Source: Haliotis asinina (Eukaryota > Mollusca > Gastropoda > Lepetellida > Haliotidae). From it: a stretch of DNA of 64,000 bases. Position numbers and translations under genes: made by a program. Positions 10,233-22,100 of this stretch are shown in pieces. The notes under the pieces are model-generated. The model was not told the DNA's origin, did not search any database, and was given only the letters and a program-made list of their open reading frames with translations. The number at the start of each line of letters is the position of its first letter. Position 1 is the first letter of the stretch. The DNA lies in contig NC_090288.1 of NCBI RefSeq assembly GCF_037392515.1, positions 18,632,969-18,696,968 on the forward strand, given 5' to 3'.

Positions 10233-13200
10233 CATGTATGACATACCGGAGGGCTGTCAGCACATCAAAACTATGCTGCAATCAGAACAACGATGACAGG
10301 TAAGCCCATACACTGGATTGCGGTTGGTATGTGTCACCCTTAGGACATCTGCAAATATTGTGAATGTGTAAGAAAACATTTCTCTCAGAGATAATATGTT
10401 TTGAAACCAGGTGGTGTTGGGAATGTTATATAATGTCATGTCATGTATTGTAAATAACTTGTATGTCCCAGTGTGATACGACCCGTGAAGGTCCCGGGGT
10501 AGAATAGGCCTTCAGCAACCCATGCTTGCCATAGAAGGTGACTATGCTTGTCGTAAGAGGCGACTAAGGGGATCGGGTGGTCAGACTAGCTGACTTGGTT
10601 GACACATGTCATCGGTTCCCCATTGCGCAGATCGATGCTCATGTTGTTGATCACTGGATCGTCTGGTCCAGACTCGATTATTTACAGACCGTCGCCATAT
10701 AGCTGGAATATTGCAAAGTGCGACGTAAAACTAAACTCACTCACTCACTCACCCAGTGTGATACAATGTCAAGATCAAAGTTTGCAAAAAACATAGCTCT
10801 TGAAATTATCATCAATGACACTAAAGGTCAAATTTTTCTTTAGAGGTCAAACATTCAGACGAATTTATTGGAGGCCAATGAAATTTTGTGCATCTTTAGG
10901 AATTGTCAGGTTAGAGCTCAGATCATAATATAAGAGACATACATGTTTCACACTAAATGTTGTTCATAAAATATGCTTGTTATTTTCAATAAAATGAATA
11001 TGTGTCTTATGTCTGTACTGTTTGGTTTATTATGTAAGTAGTCCTGAAAGAAAAGTAGCATATGCTGATTTCCATTGGATTCTGTTACATTTCACCAACG
11101 GATAGTATATACTTTATCAAACTGGAAGTGCTTCTAATCAGTGTTGTTTTAAACAAAAAGATTTTCTGTTGATGTCATTGATGCTGAAGTGCTTATAACC
11201 TGCTTGTGAATATCTACAGCCACTGGACATCTGGTGCCACAGTTTCACTGCACTGGGCATGTTTCTGTAACTGATGCAGCTAATGCTAATGATGTTTATT
11301 GTTCCTGTGAGCATGGGTTCAAATTGTCAAATTGTAGTAGTTGATGTTAGTAGGTTTGTCAGTAGCATATCCTTGCCTTTTGAAGTGGTAAACATCTGAG
11401 AACTGCATCACTTGTCCTTTCGTCCCACAATGATATAGATATAACTAGAATAGCTGTTGAGTAGCCTAGTAGTTAGAGAATTTGATTATTCCTCATATGG
11501 GTACACTGTGTGATGCCATTTCTCGCACCTCCTGCCATGGTATTCCAGGAATATTGCTTAAAGTGGTGTTTATCCATACTCACTCACTGAGAAAAATGTA
11601 ATACTGTTCAAAGCGATATTAATGAAAACTCACTAATGGGACTGAAACCATCATTATGTTGTATCCTTTGTACATTAAGATGGCAGCAGGTTGGGGTGGG
11701 GCAGGTAGGAAAAATTGGAACTGAGTACCTGCATGTACATACCCAAATCAGAATTGAGTACCTGGAAATGTAACGAATACAGTGCTCCCATCATCTTTCC
11801 GAATATTCAATCACAATTTGACAGATATTATTACAGAAAACTTGATTGGATAAGACATTGGAACTTGTCTTATTCTTTTTAATTTACACCTGTTAACTAA
11901 TATAAAGAGTAACACCATTACTTATATTCCTCATTGAAACACAGAATTGTTCAGTGCCATCGTTACTGTCACTTGACTTCTCACTGCGATAAAATAGTCA
12001 TTAGCAATAACCTCCATTATCCCAACAATACCAAAGATGTAAATGTGTGAATGAAAAACACAAGTTATTTATTCAACGTGTAGACAACTACTGATGTTCT
12101 AACTGAACCTAGAATGTTTTACAGTTACCTTAATGTAAACCTACATGGGGAAATATTTGATTGATGTATTTTCTGACTGGAGAATTCTGCATGATATATA
12201 GACAGGCAGTCTGTTATGCAAATGAGTTAAGCAACATAGCAAAATGCTTCACTTGCATGATCATTTTGCCGTTACAAAACTCAGTTGCATTACAGTTTGC
12301 TTGTTATACGTTACAGAGTACAGACTGTTACAAAGCCGTGAGTAACTCATTAACAACTGTATATGAAATATTTATAGCAGTTTAATTTTCATACTGCCAG
12401 AAGATTATTAAGTAGAGCATTGAAATGCTTTTGTTTGAATGTAATGGATAAAGAAATTGTCTAAATGCTTTATTTTCACGTCTGATGCTGAATCTTGTTT
12501 CCTTCAAGAAACCCCCAAGTGTGCCTGTCCCCAGATGGCAGCACTGTACTGTGCTGGCACCCGGCAGTGGAGTTCCCATACCAACACACAAAGGTAAGAC
12601 ATACCGGTAACACAAAAGGGTGCTTGTAGATGAGGGTCAGATACTGGCTACATTCACTGTTTTGTCATCCATTCGTAGCAATTGAAGTATAGCATCAATG
12701 GGGTCTGTGTTATGACTCTCATGACCTTTGAAGATCTGGATTAGAATTGATCATCAGCAACCAATGCTTGTAAGAGGCAACTAGCAAGATTGGGTGGTCA
12801 GGTTTGCTGACTTTCTTGAGACATATCATCATATTCCAATGCGTAGATCGATGCTTATGCTGTAGATCACTGGATTGTCTGGTCCAGACTTACTTATTTA
12901 CTGGATTATTGAATTCATACAAACAATGTTGTAATGTGACTCAGTTTTTATCCCCCCAGCATGTAATGCAGGGGGGGATATAGTCGTCGTCGCATCTGTC
13001 GTCGCATAGTTCAAAAACCGTTCAATATTTTCAGACCAAACTTGATACATATAATAATCTGGTCCTATGGTTGTGCCTTTTGCTATATACAGTTTTTCCA
13101 TGGAACTTTTTAGTGTTAGTCTATTGGTGGGGTGGGCTTCATTTCCGGAGAACAACTCAAAAACGTTCAGTATTTTTCTGCAAAACTTGGTACATATGTG

Positions 13201-15975
13201 GGGGAGACCCTAAAGTGGTGCCTTTTGCTATATACAGATTTTTGTGATTTACCATTTTCCCAGTTTCCATGGAAATGATTCGGACTTAGTCTCAAAATGG
13301 AGGGATGGGCTTCGTTTTCGACAACTCAAAAACTATTTAATATCTTTCAGCAAAACTTGGCAGACCACAAAGTAGTGCCTTTTGCTATTTACAAAGTTTG
13401 GGTATTTTCATTTTTCCTGGTTTCCATTGAAACAATTTGGACTTAGTCTCAAAATGGAGAGATGGGCTTCGTTTCTGGAGCACAACTCAAAAAACTATGT
13501 CATATCTTTCAACAGATCTTGGCAGACATATGAGACAGATCTTGAAGTGGTTCCTCTTGCTGTTTACATATATATGGCATTTATATTTTTCATGATTTCC
13601 ATAAATGGATACGTAGTCTAAAAAGTCATCAAGTAACTGTCAGATGATTTGTCCTTTCAAATATCTGGGGGCCGGGGGGATATGTCATCTTCTGATGACT
13701 CTTGTTATATCATATGGACAAACTTTGTGGATGAGCAATTTCTTTACACAGATGATGAGATAGTTCAATACAGATTCTTATATCGTTGTCAAGCTAGTAT
13801 AGTTGTCATACCAGTTTGAAAACGATACAAGAATCTGTATTGAAATGGTGCATTATCTGAATAAAGAAATTGTTCATCTATAAAGCTTGTCCATAAATTA
13901 CTGTCCAACTTCTATATAATGCCACTCAAAGCAGCTTTTTTAATGTTTATCAGTTGATTTTGTGAACATTTTTGGATGCTACAGCAAAAAGGTTCTAGAT
14001 TGTGCTAATCATTTTTCTTTTTAGATTCTTCTGAAATGCAAAGACAAATATGCCCAGTCTCATGTGTCATGAAAAGGTTAGAGGATTAGGTCATGAGTAG
14101 GAGAACCATGAAAATACTTGTGGTTATGTCCTTAGTTTACTGACTTCCAAATTTACGTGTGAGACATCTAATTTGGTAATGTGGAAATGGTCCATGATTC
14201 AGGTTTCTGTCATGGAAATGTTCAGTGTTATCATGATTATCAGTCAGTTTCTATCTACTGCTTTCAGCCTATTCCACGAAAGATTGAAGAATTAGCAGAG
14301 GTAAGTTCATTTCCTTCGCTAAAGTGTAGTTTGACTGACATGGTTAACATACAGTTTAGAATTTTAGGTCATATGTGTAATTTTCATGATTTTCAACGCT
14401 TCACAGGGTTTTAGCTCACTTCACAAACATAGGAGTCCTAGAGACCTCCAGTTATTAGTTGTAAGGGTAACTCTATGACAATATGAGAGTCCTGTGAAAT
14501 AACGGTCAAGAGATGTTTATTTTTTCACATTTCTTTAGGGCTTGGAATGAATCATTGAGCATGAGAGGTGAAGAATGATATGTTGCACGAAACTGCTCTG
14601 AAAGAAACAACCAAACACTTAGTAAAGTCATGGATGTGTTGTGGATACAGTCACTAATATTGTGTGTTCCTCTGGATGCAGCGAATATTTTGGGGGGGTT
14701 CAGTCTCTACACTTATGTGTACTGGACATACATTTGCATGACTTGTAAAACCCTGCCTTAATTGAAAATCAGAGAGAATGATGTCAATAATATTTTATTT
14801 TTGTTTTAAGTGTATCAAGGTTTTACACACTACAGAAATGCACATCCTGTAGGTATTAAGGTTTATAATGGTTGCCCCAAGAGATACTTTTTATTCATGG
14901 TCACTGATGTTTGACAAGAAATATACAGTTCCTGTTATATACATCCTGTAGGTATTAAGGTTTATAATGGTTGCCCCAAGAGATACTTTTTATTCATGGT
15001 CACTGATGTTTGACAAGAAATATACAGTTCCTGTTATATACATGATTTTTACGTCTTATAGTACAGTGCACTACACTACATTATTGATGTACATAAACCT
15101 TATAATGAGACAACTTGAAAATAATAATTGGGGATCTCAGATGCCTTTGGGTTATCAGAAGGGTGATCACTACAAGCAGGTATATTTGCTGGAAGACATC
15201 TTCTAACGAAATCCAGTATCATGACCATGATGTCATGATTTTGTAAATGGATGTCTATGAGCAGGTTGTGAATGTAACCTTAGAAAGAATTCAAACTGGT
15301 TAAATTAGGGATGTTTTCTTTGCACTAAAATATTGAATCCTTCAGCACACTTGATAGAAATCTGGTGTTATATGTTACATGTGTTGTTTCTTGTTGGAGG
15401 TACTGATGTTGACAATGTTGCCTCTATATAGGGGGAGTCAGTGCTTAAGGTGCAGTACCTTGTGTCAGAGAAACTGAAACATCGAGAGGACGGTCCAACT
15501 GACAAGGAGCTTGCCAACATATTCTTCACATCTAAACACCGGTGGTATTCACAGTACGTTGTACATTTCCATGTCATCAATTGTTTTTACAGGAGCCCAA
15601 CAAGAGTGTCATATTGATATTTTCAAGTGTCCTGCTATTTAGACAATTTTAAGAGACATAATATTTATCTACATATGAAAACTCTCTAGGGTATATTTTA
15701 ATTTTTCCTGAATTTTGATTGATCCAGATTGCCAGAATGGGTGCTGTACTCAAAGGGCTTAAGGGCTTTAGATATCTAAGTGTATCGACTCGGCTTACTT
15801 CAGCATTTTCCCCCAAAAGTTCTTTTACAATGCTGTTGTCATTTGCTAGATGCAAGAGAAATGTGCACGAGAGTGGAGGTTTGTGTTCAATTCCTGTATG
15901 CTGCTGCTTTATCTTCACAGGCCACAGAAGAAGTACAGGAAAGTTCGAACCCCAAAAGACAGGGACAGGATTTAG
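10233..15975 (+). CDS. MRPL42: Mitochondrial ribosomal protein L42 (mL42), five exons
   Basis: A component of the large subunit of the mitochondrial ribosome. Exons 10233-10299, 12509-12593, 14268-14300, 15432-15553 and 15921-15975 are each bounded by AG and GT, and their phases agree throughout. The fourth exon uses the donor CA|GTACGT. Diagnostic mL42 sequence is HPAVEFPYQHTK joined across the intron to PIPRK, and later FFTSKHRWY and the basic end KVRTPKDRDRI before TAG at 15973. I recall human mL42 having HPSVDIPYEHTKPIPR, TKHRWY and PPKDR at the same places. ATG 10238-10240 gives a short Arg/Ser-rich N-terminus that could act as a mitochondrial targeting sequence, but an upstream exon is possible. 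One exon is only 33 bp. Introns hold SINEs and foldback repeats. Confidence 0.88.
10487..10753 (+). mobile_element. Abalone-type SINE, full copy
   Basis: It runs from CGTGAAGGTCCCGGGGTAGA to ACTAAACTCACTCACTCACTC. The core contains GATCGATGCTCATGTTGTTG and CTGGAATATTGC. The same sequence recurs at 29318-29600 and, inverted, at 20022-20272. It sits in an MRPL42 intron. Confidence 0.85.
11455..11588 (+). mobile_element. tRNA-derived SINE, degraded
   Basis: The head TAGCCTAGTAGTTAGAGAAT resembles a tRNA A-box region. It is followed by CATATGGGTACACTGTGTGA and a tail GGAATATTGCTTAAAGTGGT ending in ACTCACTCACT. The tail is shared with the other SINE family in the window although the head differs. 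Located in an MRPL42 intron. Confidence 0.65.
12735..12902 (+). mobile_element. Abalone-type SINE, 3'-truncated degraded copy
   Basis: It aligns by eye with the 10487-10753 copy from GATTAGAATTGATCATCAGC to TCTGGTCCAGACTTACTTAT, but lacks the CTGGAATATTGC...CACTCACT tail. Confidence 0.6.
12948..13690. repeat. Interspersed repeat with internal ~145-bp tandem units
   Basis: Bounded by G-rich ends (CAGGGGGGGATATAGTCGTC at about 12968; GGGGGCCGGGGGGATATGTC at about 13667). The interior repeats a unit about four times with the order 'AACTCAAAAAC...TTTCAGCAAAACTTGG...GTGGTGCCTTTTGCTAT...TTTCCATGGAAATGATTCGG...TCTCAAAATGGAG'. The units are diverged. Lies in an MRPL42 intron. Confidence 0.7.
13711..13897. 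repeat. Foldback (inverted-repeat) element
   Basis: Two arms of about 85 bp face each other: ATGGACAAACTTTGTGGATG...TTCAATACAGATTCTTATAT against ACAAGAATCTGTATTGAA...CTTGTCCAT, with a loop near 13795-13815. A related half-unit with GGATAACAACTTCTG and TTTCAATACAGGTTCTTGTG occurs near 21515-21580. Confidence 0.75.
14842..15039. repeat. Perfect 99-bp tandem duplication
   Basis: The unit ACATCCTGTAGGTATTAAGG... at 14842-14940 is repeated without change at 14941-15039. Perfect identity in an intron means the duplication is recent or an assembly artefact. Confidence 0.9.
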
Positions 15976-16130
15976 GCTTTTCCACTTGTGGAAGTGGAGA
16001 GTGACTGTGTGTTGTATTTTAATCAAGTATTCAGATTGACTGCGCCAGACTTAGAAACCAGTGCAGTCTTGTTGCTATACTGTATGAAGCAAATATAGAA
16101 CTGTATTGATGTTTACAGATGAGTAGAAAT

Positions 16131-16136
16131 AAACTG
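16131..16136 (+). terminator. Candidate polyadenylation signal of MRPL42
   Basis: AATAAA lies 156 bp after the MRPL42 stop codon. No other canonical signal was noticed between the two. Confidence 0.5.
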
Positions 16137-16304
16137 TACACATGTTTCTCTGTTATGATTTGTTCTCTAGTAGTGCTTCTTCTGTGATAAACTGAAGGTA
16201 ATCTAGGCTTTTCAGCAATTACAAGATACGATAGCTCACTAACCAGTGCTGATAATGGGAGCATCTGATATAACATGCACAGCTTATACACAAACACATC
16301 ATAC

Positions 16305-16760
16305 ATTATCTTTCCTCACACATGAATGTCGCTTTCTGATTGGCTAAGCACTATTCTATTATTTTCAATGTACCCCGCTGGGAATTGCGAACTCATCTGG
16401 TGCTTCATGGTAGTACGTTTTTACCTTGAATAACATTGAATCACGCATGAAGCACGGAAATTACCGATGTTTTGCGATTGAAATCGATGGAATGGAGACA
16501 ACATTAAATCCGTTTACCTTGTGTTGTCTGCAAAATGGCGATTTGCCTAGCAGTCAACAGAAGTGGTTCAAACAGTTCAAAATTAAAATTCAGGTGTTCA
16601 GTAAGATAAATACATTGTTCACTGATCCATGGGCTCATGTGTGGGCTCAGGGTACTTACACAAACCTCAAGGGTACATGAGCCCATGGCCCCCTCGCAAC
16701 CAGTGAACAACTTATAATGTACTTTACATATGAAAATCCACAATAAAGATACGACACAAG
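16305..16760. repeat. Dispersed ~450-bp repeat, copy A
   Basis: Shared by eye with 25735-26310 in the same orientation. Matching stretches include TATTTTCAATGTACCC, GATGTTTTGCGA, TCTGCAAAAT and CAAACAGTTCAAAATTAA. No coding capacity is evident, and the nature of the repeat is unknown. Confidence 0.7.
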
Positions 16761-17453
16761 TAGTTTCACAGGCATCTTTATTGATCCATTCAGACAGACT
16801 TTGTAGAAATACCCTCACCTGCTATTTTGCCCATGTAATATGAAACTAAATACATGTACAAAAGTACTATTGTACAGCATTATTTATGATTAAGATCATT
16901 TACACCAATGTCACATGAAAAGCCATGGTATCAGGCCTTATGTCGGAATGTTGGATTCTGATTGACTGAAATGTAAGGTACTCTTATATTTATGATGGAA
17001 CTCAAATTCTCTGCTATTTTTCAATGAATGTCGGAGTATTCTTTCTGATTTTGACGAAAGCCTTGCAGATTTACTACTTAAGCCTTTCATATAACATCAG
17101 AATACTGAATGTTTTAAAGGCCGTGCAGTGCAGTTAATGTTCATGATTGAAAAGATATATGACCAATAACATCATCTGGTATGTGTTACATGCATGAGGA
17201 CAGAAGATAAATCTTAGCAGTGCATTCTTGAGTGGTAACTATCCTGTATTAGAAATTACCATTTCCAGAAACACAAGTGTGATATTACTGATAACCTCTC
17301 CATCATATGTCATTCACATTTTCTGTCATAAAAAAAACCTGTTTTTATCTCACAATAAAACCGACCTCCCAACAATAACTCACGTAATACCTCATATCAA
17401 AGGGCATTTTATAAACATGGTGTAAAGCAGTACATGGTTTAGTATAAAACTAT

Positions 17454-18020
17454 AAGTTCCCTTTGGTATGACTAATAAGACACGACCAAGTGTACATGGT
17501 TTAAATAATACACTGTAATGAGTTCCCCTTGGTATGATTGATAAGACACGACCAAGTGTACATGGTTTAAATAATACACTGTAAGGAGTTCCCTTTGGTA
17601 TGACTAATAAGACACGACCAAGTGTACATGGTTTAAATAATACACTTTAAGGAGTTCCCTTTGGTATGACTAATAAGACACGACCAAGTGTACATGGTTT
17701 AATAACACTGTAAGGAGTTCCCTATATTATGACTGGTAAGACACGACCAAGTGTACATGGTTTAATAACACTGTAAAGAGTTCCCTTTGGTATGACTGAT
17801 AAGACACGTACATGGTCTATATATAACACTCAGGAGATGAGACATAGGTGTAAATATAACACTGTAAGAAGTTCCCTTTAGTATGACTGATAAGCTATGC
17901 ATTGTTTAAATATAACACTAAGAGATGAGACATAGGTTTAAGCATATAACTAAGAAATGAGACATAGGTTTAAACATAACACTAAGAGTAAGAGACGAGA
18001 CATAGGTGGAAGTGTAACAC
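17454..18020. repeat. 62-66-bp minisatellite
   Basis: Six good units start at about 17454, 17520, 17587, 17653, 17715 and 17778, each containing AGTTCCCTTTGGTATGACTA and GACACGACCAAGTGTACATG. From 17830 to 18020 the array decays into shorter copies with GAGATGAGACATAGGT. Confidence 0.9.
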
Positions 18021-19159
18021 TGTTAGGAATAACTGGATGGACAGTGAGCTTGCTGAAACGCATTTATGTTTTGTGATTCTTAACAGAAATACTGCATATA
18101 TGAAATAATTCTTCAAACATACTGAAGATGTTGACTCTCACCAAATATTGTATGTAGTTCTATTACAAACTTCACATTGATTAGTTCAGTGTTCATCTGA
18201 ATACATCACAGGTGTGCTTTGACAGAGGAGAATATACACGTAAATGATCTACACTACTGAAGTAAATATACATCAGACATTCTAGCTATGCTACCTACAG
18301 CTTTTACAATGTCATACAGCATCTTGTAGCATGGTCACATTTCCAGGACGAGCTGTGTAGACTGCTTTAGACACTTTAAAACTTTTGTGTTGTAAGATTA
18401 ACTTGTAATCATCACAATAAACATGACAAAATACACTGCCAACCTTCACACCCCACATGTACATGTACCAGCTTCACAGGCAATCAGTTCCTTGCCATCT
18501 CACTTGCAATAAGAGCTAGGGCATTATTCATTTGCTGAGCACTCCAATATATTGTTAGAGGCATCCTTTCATAACATGTCATCAATCCTGTGGTACATGA
18601 TACATACAGGTATAGCAGAACAGAGTATAATATATTGTTACATACAGGTATAGCAGAGAAGCATAGGTATACATTTATGACATATCTATAAGCATCCATT
18701 TACAGTACATACAAACAACAAAATGTAAGGCCAAGCTACTTTGTTGTTAACAAAAAGAGATAATGACCAAAACAAATAATATAACCAGCTGATCAGAAAC
18801 ATCTGTCAAAAATTATGAGCAAGCAAAATGTAAAATCTTCATCTTTAGTGCATTTTACAATACGAACCAACAAAAACTGTTGAAGCTGACAAATCTAGGT
18901 CCAAGGACATGAATAACACCAAGTGATCTGGATTATTAATCACCACTCTGCTATCACAAAAAATGTCCTTAGATGTTACTACTCCACAAGAATTGTCACC
19001 TTGCTATTCTTCACTAATTTGATATCACCTCACTTTGCACTGCGTGAATTAATATTGGTTTGGGTTTTGTTTTTCAAGATTAGGACATAAGCAAATTTAG
19101 TATTTGATGAAAATTGAGCTGAAGATGAGGCAGAGATTTCAACCATCAGTGATGCCTCC
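18021..19159. other. No gene seen; probable 3' UTR and downstream flank of TEX36-like gene
   Basis: The part nearest 19160 is likely the 3' UTR of the minus-strand gene. I did not find a clear minus-strand AATAAA. The remainder between here and the minisatellite holds nothing recognisable. Confidence 0.4.
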
Positions 19160-22100
19160 TCACTCTGAGAGGACAGGGTCCTGCACTTGAGATGGTGGTA
19201 GCTGTGACTGAGGCACCATCTCCTGGGATGTTTGATCAGGTGGGGACAGACCTCCCATGGGTTCTTTGCAATCCGACACTTCAGTTGCTGCTGGAACGTG
19301 AGGTTTACTAGGTGGGCGAGGCACATACCAACTTAAACATGAAGCAACAGTTTCTCGAACTTGTGGCCGAGCAGACTTTGACCTCAGACGTTTTGAATGT
19401 GTTGACAACATTAATGCTTGATTGTTCATAGCATTTATGCAGTCCCTATTTGGTGACTCGTTTCCATGGGCATATCTATAAGTTGTTGTAGCAACACCTT
19501 CAAATGAAGTCTGAGGTCTCTTAACTATCAACTGATGACTTTGTCTTTCTGGCATAAAGTCTATCTTGTATGTGGAGGCCAGAGGGCGCATCCTGGCAAC
19601 ATATTCCCGCTCAGGCATCCATGATATAAACTCAGGTTTGAAGTTGTAGGTACTGTTTGTGACACGCTTCCTGCCAAGACCCTGGAAAGCATAAATAACA
19701 CACACAGAGGTGAGAGATGAAATGATACACATTAGGATGAAAGTTAAAATAGCACAAACGAGTACGAGTGAATGAGTGACTTTAGTTAAATGACACACTA
19801 CACCATATTCCAGCTATGTGGTGGTGGTCTGTAAATAATCAAGCCTGGACCAGACAAAACAGTGATAATATAACTTGAGCATCAATCTACACAATTTGGA
19901 TACTGTAATGTGTGAATAAAGTCAGCCAACCTGACCACACAATCCCGTTAGTTTCCTCTTATGACAAGCATGACCTACTGAAGATCAGTTCATACCTGGA
20001 TCTTCACAGGTGTACTGGTGGAGGAGTGAGTGAGTGAGTTTAATTTTAAGCAACACTCAGCAATATTCCAGCTATATGGTGGCGGTCTGTAAATAATCGA
20101 GTGTGGACCAGACAATCCAGTGAACAACATGAGCATCGATCTGAGCTATTGGGAACTGATGACATGTGTCAACCAAGTCAGCAAACCTGACCACCCAATC
20201 TCGTCAGTCCCCTTTTATGGCAAGCATGGGTTGCTGAAGGCCTATTCTACCCTGGGACCTTCACGGGTCACTGGTGGAGGAAGTTAAGTGAAGTAACATG
20301 GGATTAAGTGAGGTGGGCTTAACGCAATGCTTAACAGTATTCTAGTTATACCAAAGCATGTTTGGAAGAAAGCCCAAAGCGATGGACGCAGTATTTGAAG
20401 TTAACATCTGTCCTTAAACCTGAAGCTAACTGAAAACCACTCAGACAAACGGCTAAAGTTTTCTGTAGGTCCTTATGGCTGACAATTTTTTCATCCCCAA
20501 TAACTAAGAGTGCTATTTTTTAGAAACTGTTTTCGATGACTCTGACATATTCCTGTGTGAATATTTATTCACACTTTTCAGAGGACTCAGGTCTTGACAC
20601 AAATATTGATTTTGCTGGGAATTCCATATATAGTCAGGGCCCACAACGTCTTATGGTTCTGTGTCCCTATGGTCTGCAGCTTTTCAGGGTTAAGGGCAAA
20701 CACTGGGTGTAGGTATATCACCAAAAGGTAAAACCCAAGAGTTTGGATAAAGTGCACACAAAATTTTGAAACAAAACAGAGGCAAACTGAAATTCAAACC
20801 CCTACTTAAGTTTTTGCCATGGCCATGTGTAAGTGTGCACAACAAATTGTGGCCACTTAACAACTTGACCACTTCTTGGTGAACAACACATGTAACACTT
20901 ACCCATCAACTGCTAAGGTGAACATGACAAAAACATAACAAAAACAGCAGTCTATTTAAAGCACATCTTGGTTCTGGCTACCACTCAATAAAGGTCGGAA
21001 GACTTCCCACAATGTGTCACATCAGATGACCCAAACAACCAATCAAAGTATCACTAAGCATCAGGAGCATGAGAATGTGTTTTCCCGTCATGGTCATAAC
21101 ATAACCTTGAAGAGTTAACAGTATATTCAGGTACAGTTGTCATGGTCTTGGTGTCCTGACTGAAAGCGATAAACAGTTGAATGGAGGACTCTTTCCAATA
21201 ACCCACTGAAAATACTGCCAATATTGGGCCATCTATCAGAAATTACAGAGTTTCTGTTTATTGTTTACAGATAGAGAACTCAGAAAGCTGCTACTATTTG
21301 TCACAATATAGTCTGGAATGAAAGTCACCAGTCTCAAAACTAATCCCATTAGCTTGAGAAGTTGTTTCCTTCTGACTAATTTCGACTTTATGTTAGTAAC
21401 TTCATTGATCTGTTCAAGTTTGTGAAAAGTCTTATAATGTGATCTGTGATGGGATGCCTTCAGATTCTTATGTTAAAATTGTAACATCTTAAGAAAGTAA
21501 GTCTACTGTAGACAAACTTTATGGATAACAACTTCTGAATTTCATGAGTGGAATGTTTCAATACAGGTTCTTGTGCCTTTGACAAGAAGGATACCAAAAT
21601 CTCTATAGAAACATCACAATGATGAAATAAAACAGTTATCCCTAATGTATGTCTAACTTGCCCTTCAAAACTCTTCATATGCCATTACAAACAGTTAACA
21701 AAGTTTAAGTTTGACTGTCACGTCTGGTGTCTACCTTGTTGCCACTGCTGCCGAAATATATATCTAATTAATGTTGAGTGAACATGCCCTCCTGTAATTT
21801 ATCCACTAGTAGCAAAGGCATTCAACCTTAACGTGAAGCCCAACTAGTCCAACAACTATTGATCTATGGCATGCTTACAATGGCATATAAACAATACAGT
21901 GATTAGGTTACTTAGCTGCTATTTAATTCTTAAAGATCTTTTTCCACTCAGCTGCACTAAGCAGATCTGTAGAGGACCTTATCAGACGGGCCCTGGTTTC
22001 ACTCTCAACCTTGCTGATACTGCAGGCTTTGTGTGGGACCAAACATGCAACAGCACACTGAACAGTGGGGACTTTCTCAAACAACTTTAATAAAATAAGC

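Noticed and set aside
14026-14074. A possible exon between TTTTTAG and GTTAGAG
   Set aside because: Its phase joins neither neighbouring MRPL42 exon without a stop, and mL42 has no extra sequence at that point.
15719-16039. Two long overlapping frames over the last MRPL42 exon
   Set aside because: They are in other frames. The phase set by the upstream exons gives the short end KVRTPKDRDRI and TAG at 15973, which fits mL42.
17454-18020. CRISPR-like array
   Set aside because: The units are tandem and continuous, without unique spacers, and the genome is eukaryotic.
19682-19798. Extension of the TEX36-like last exon upstream to a Met at 19798
   Set aside because: The extension crosses a good splice acceptor (CTTTCCAG) and runs into a SINE copy; the encoded residues are hydrophobic and unlike the protein.
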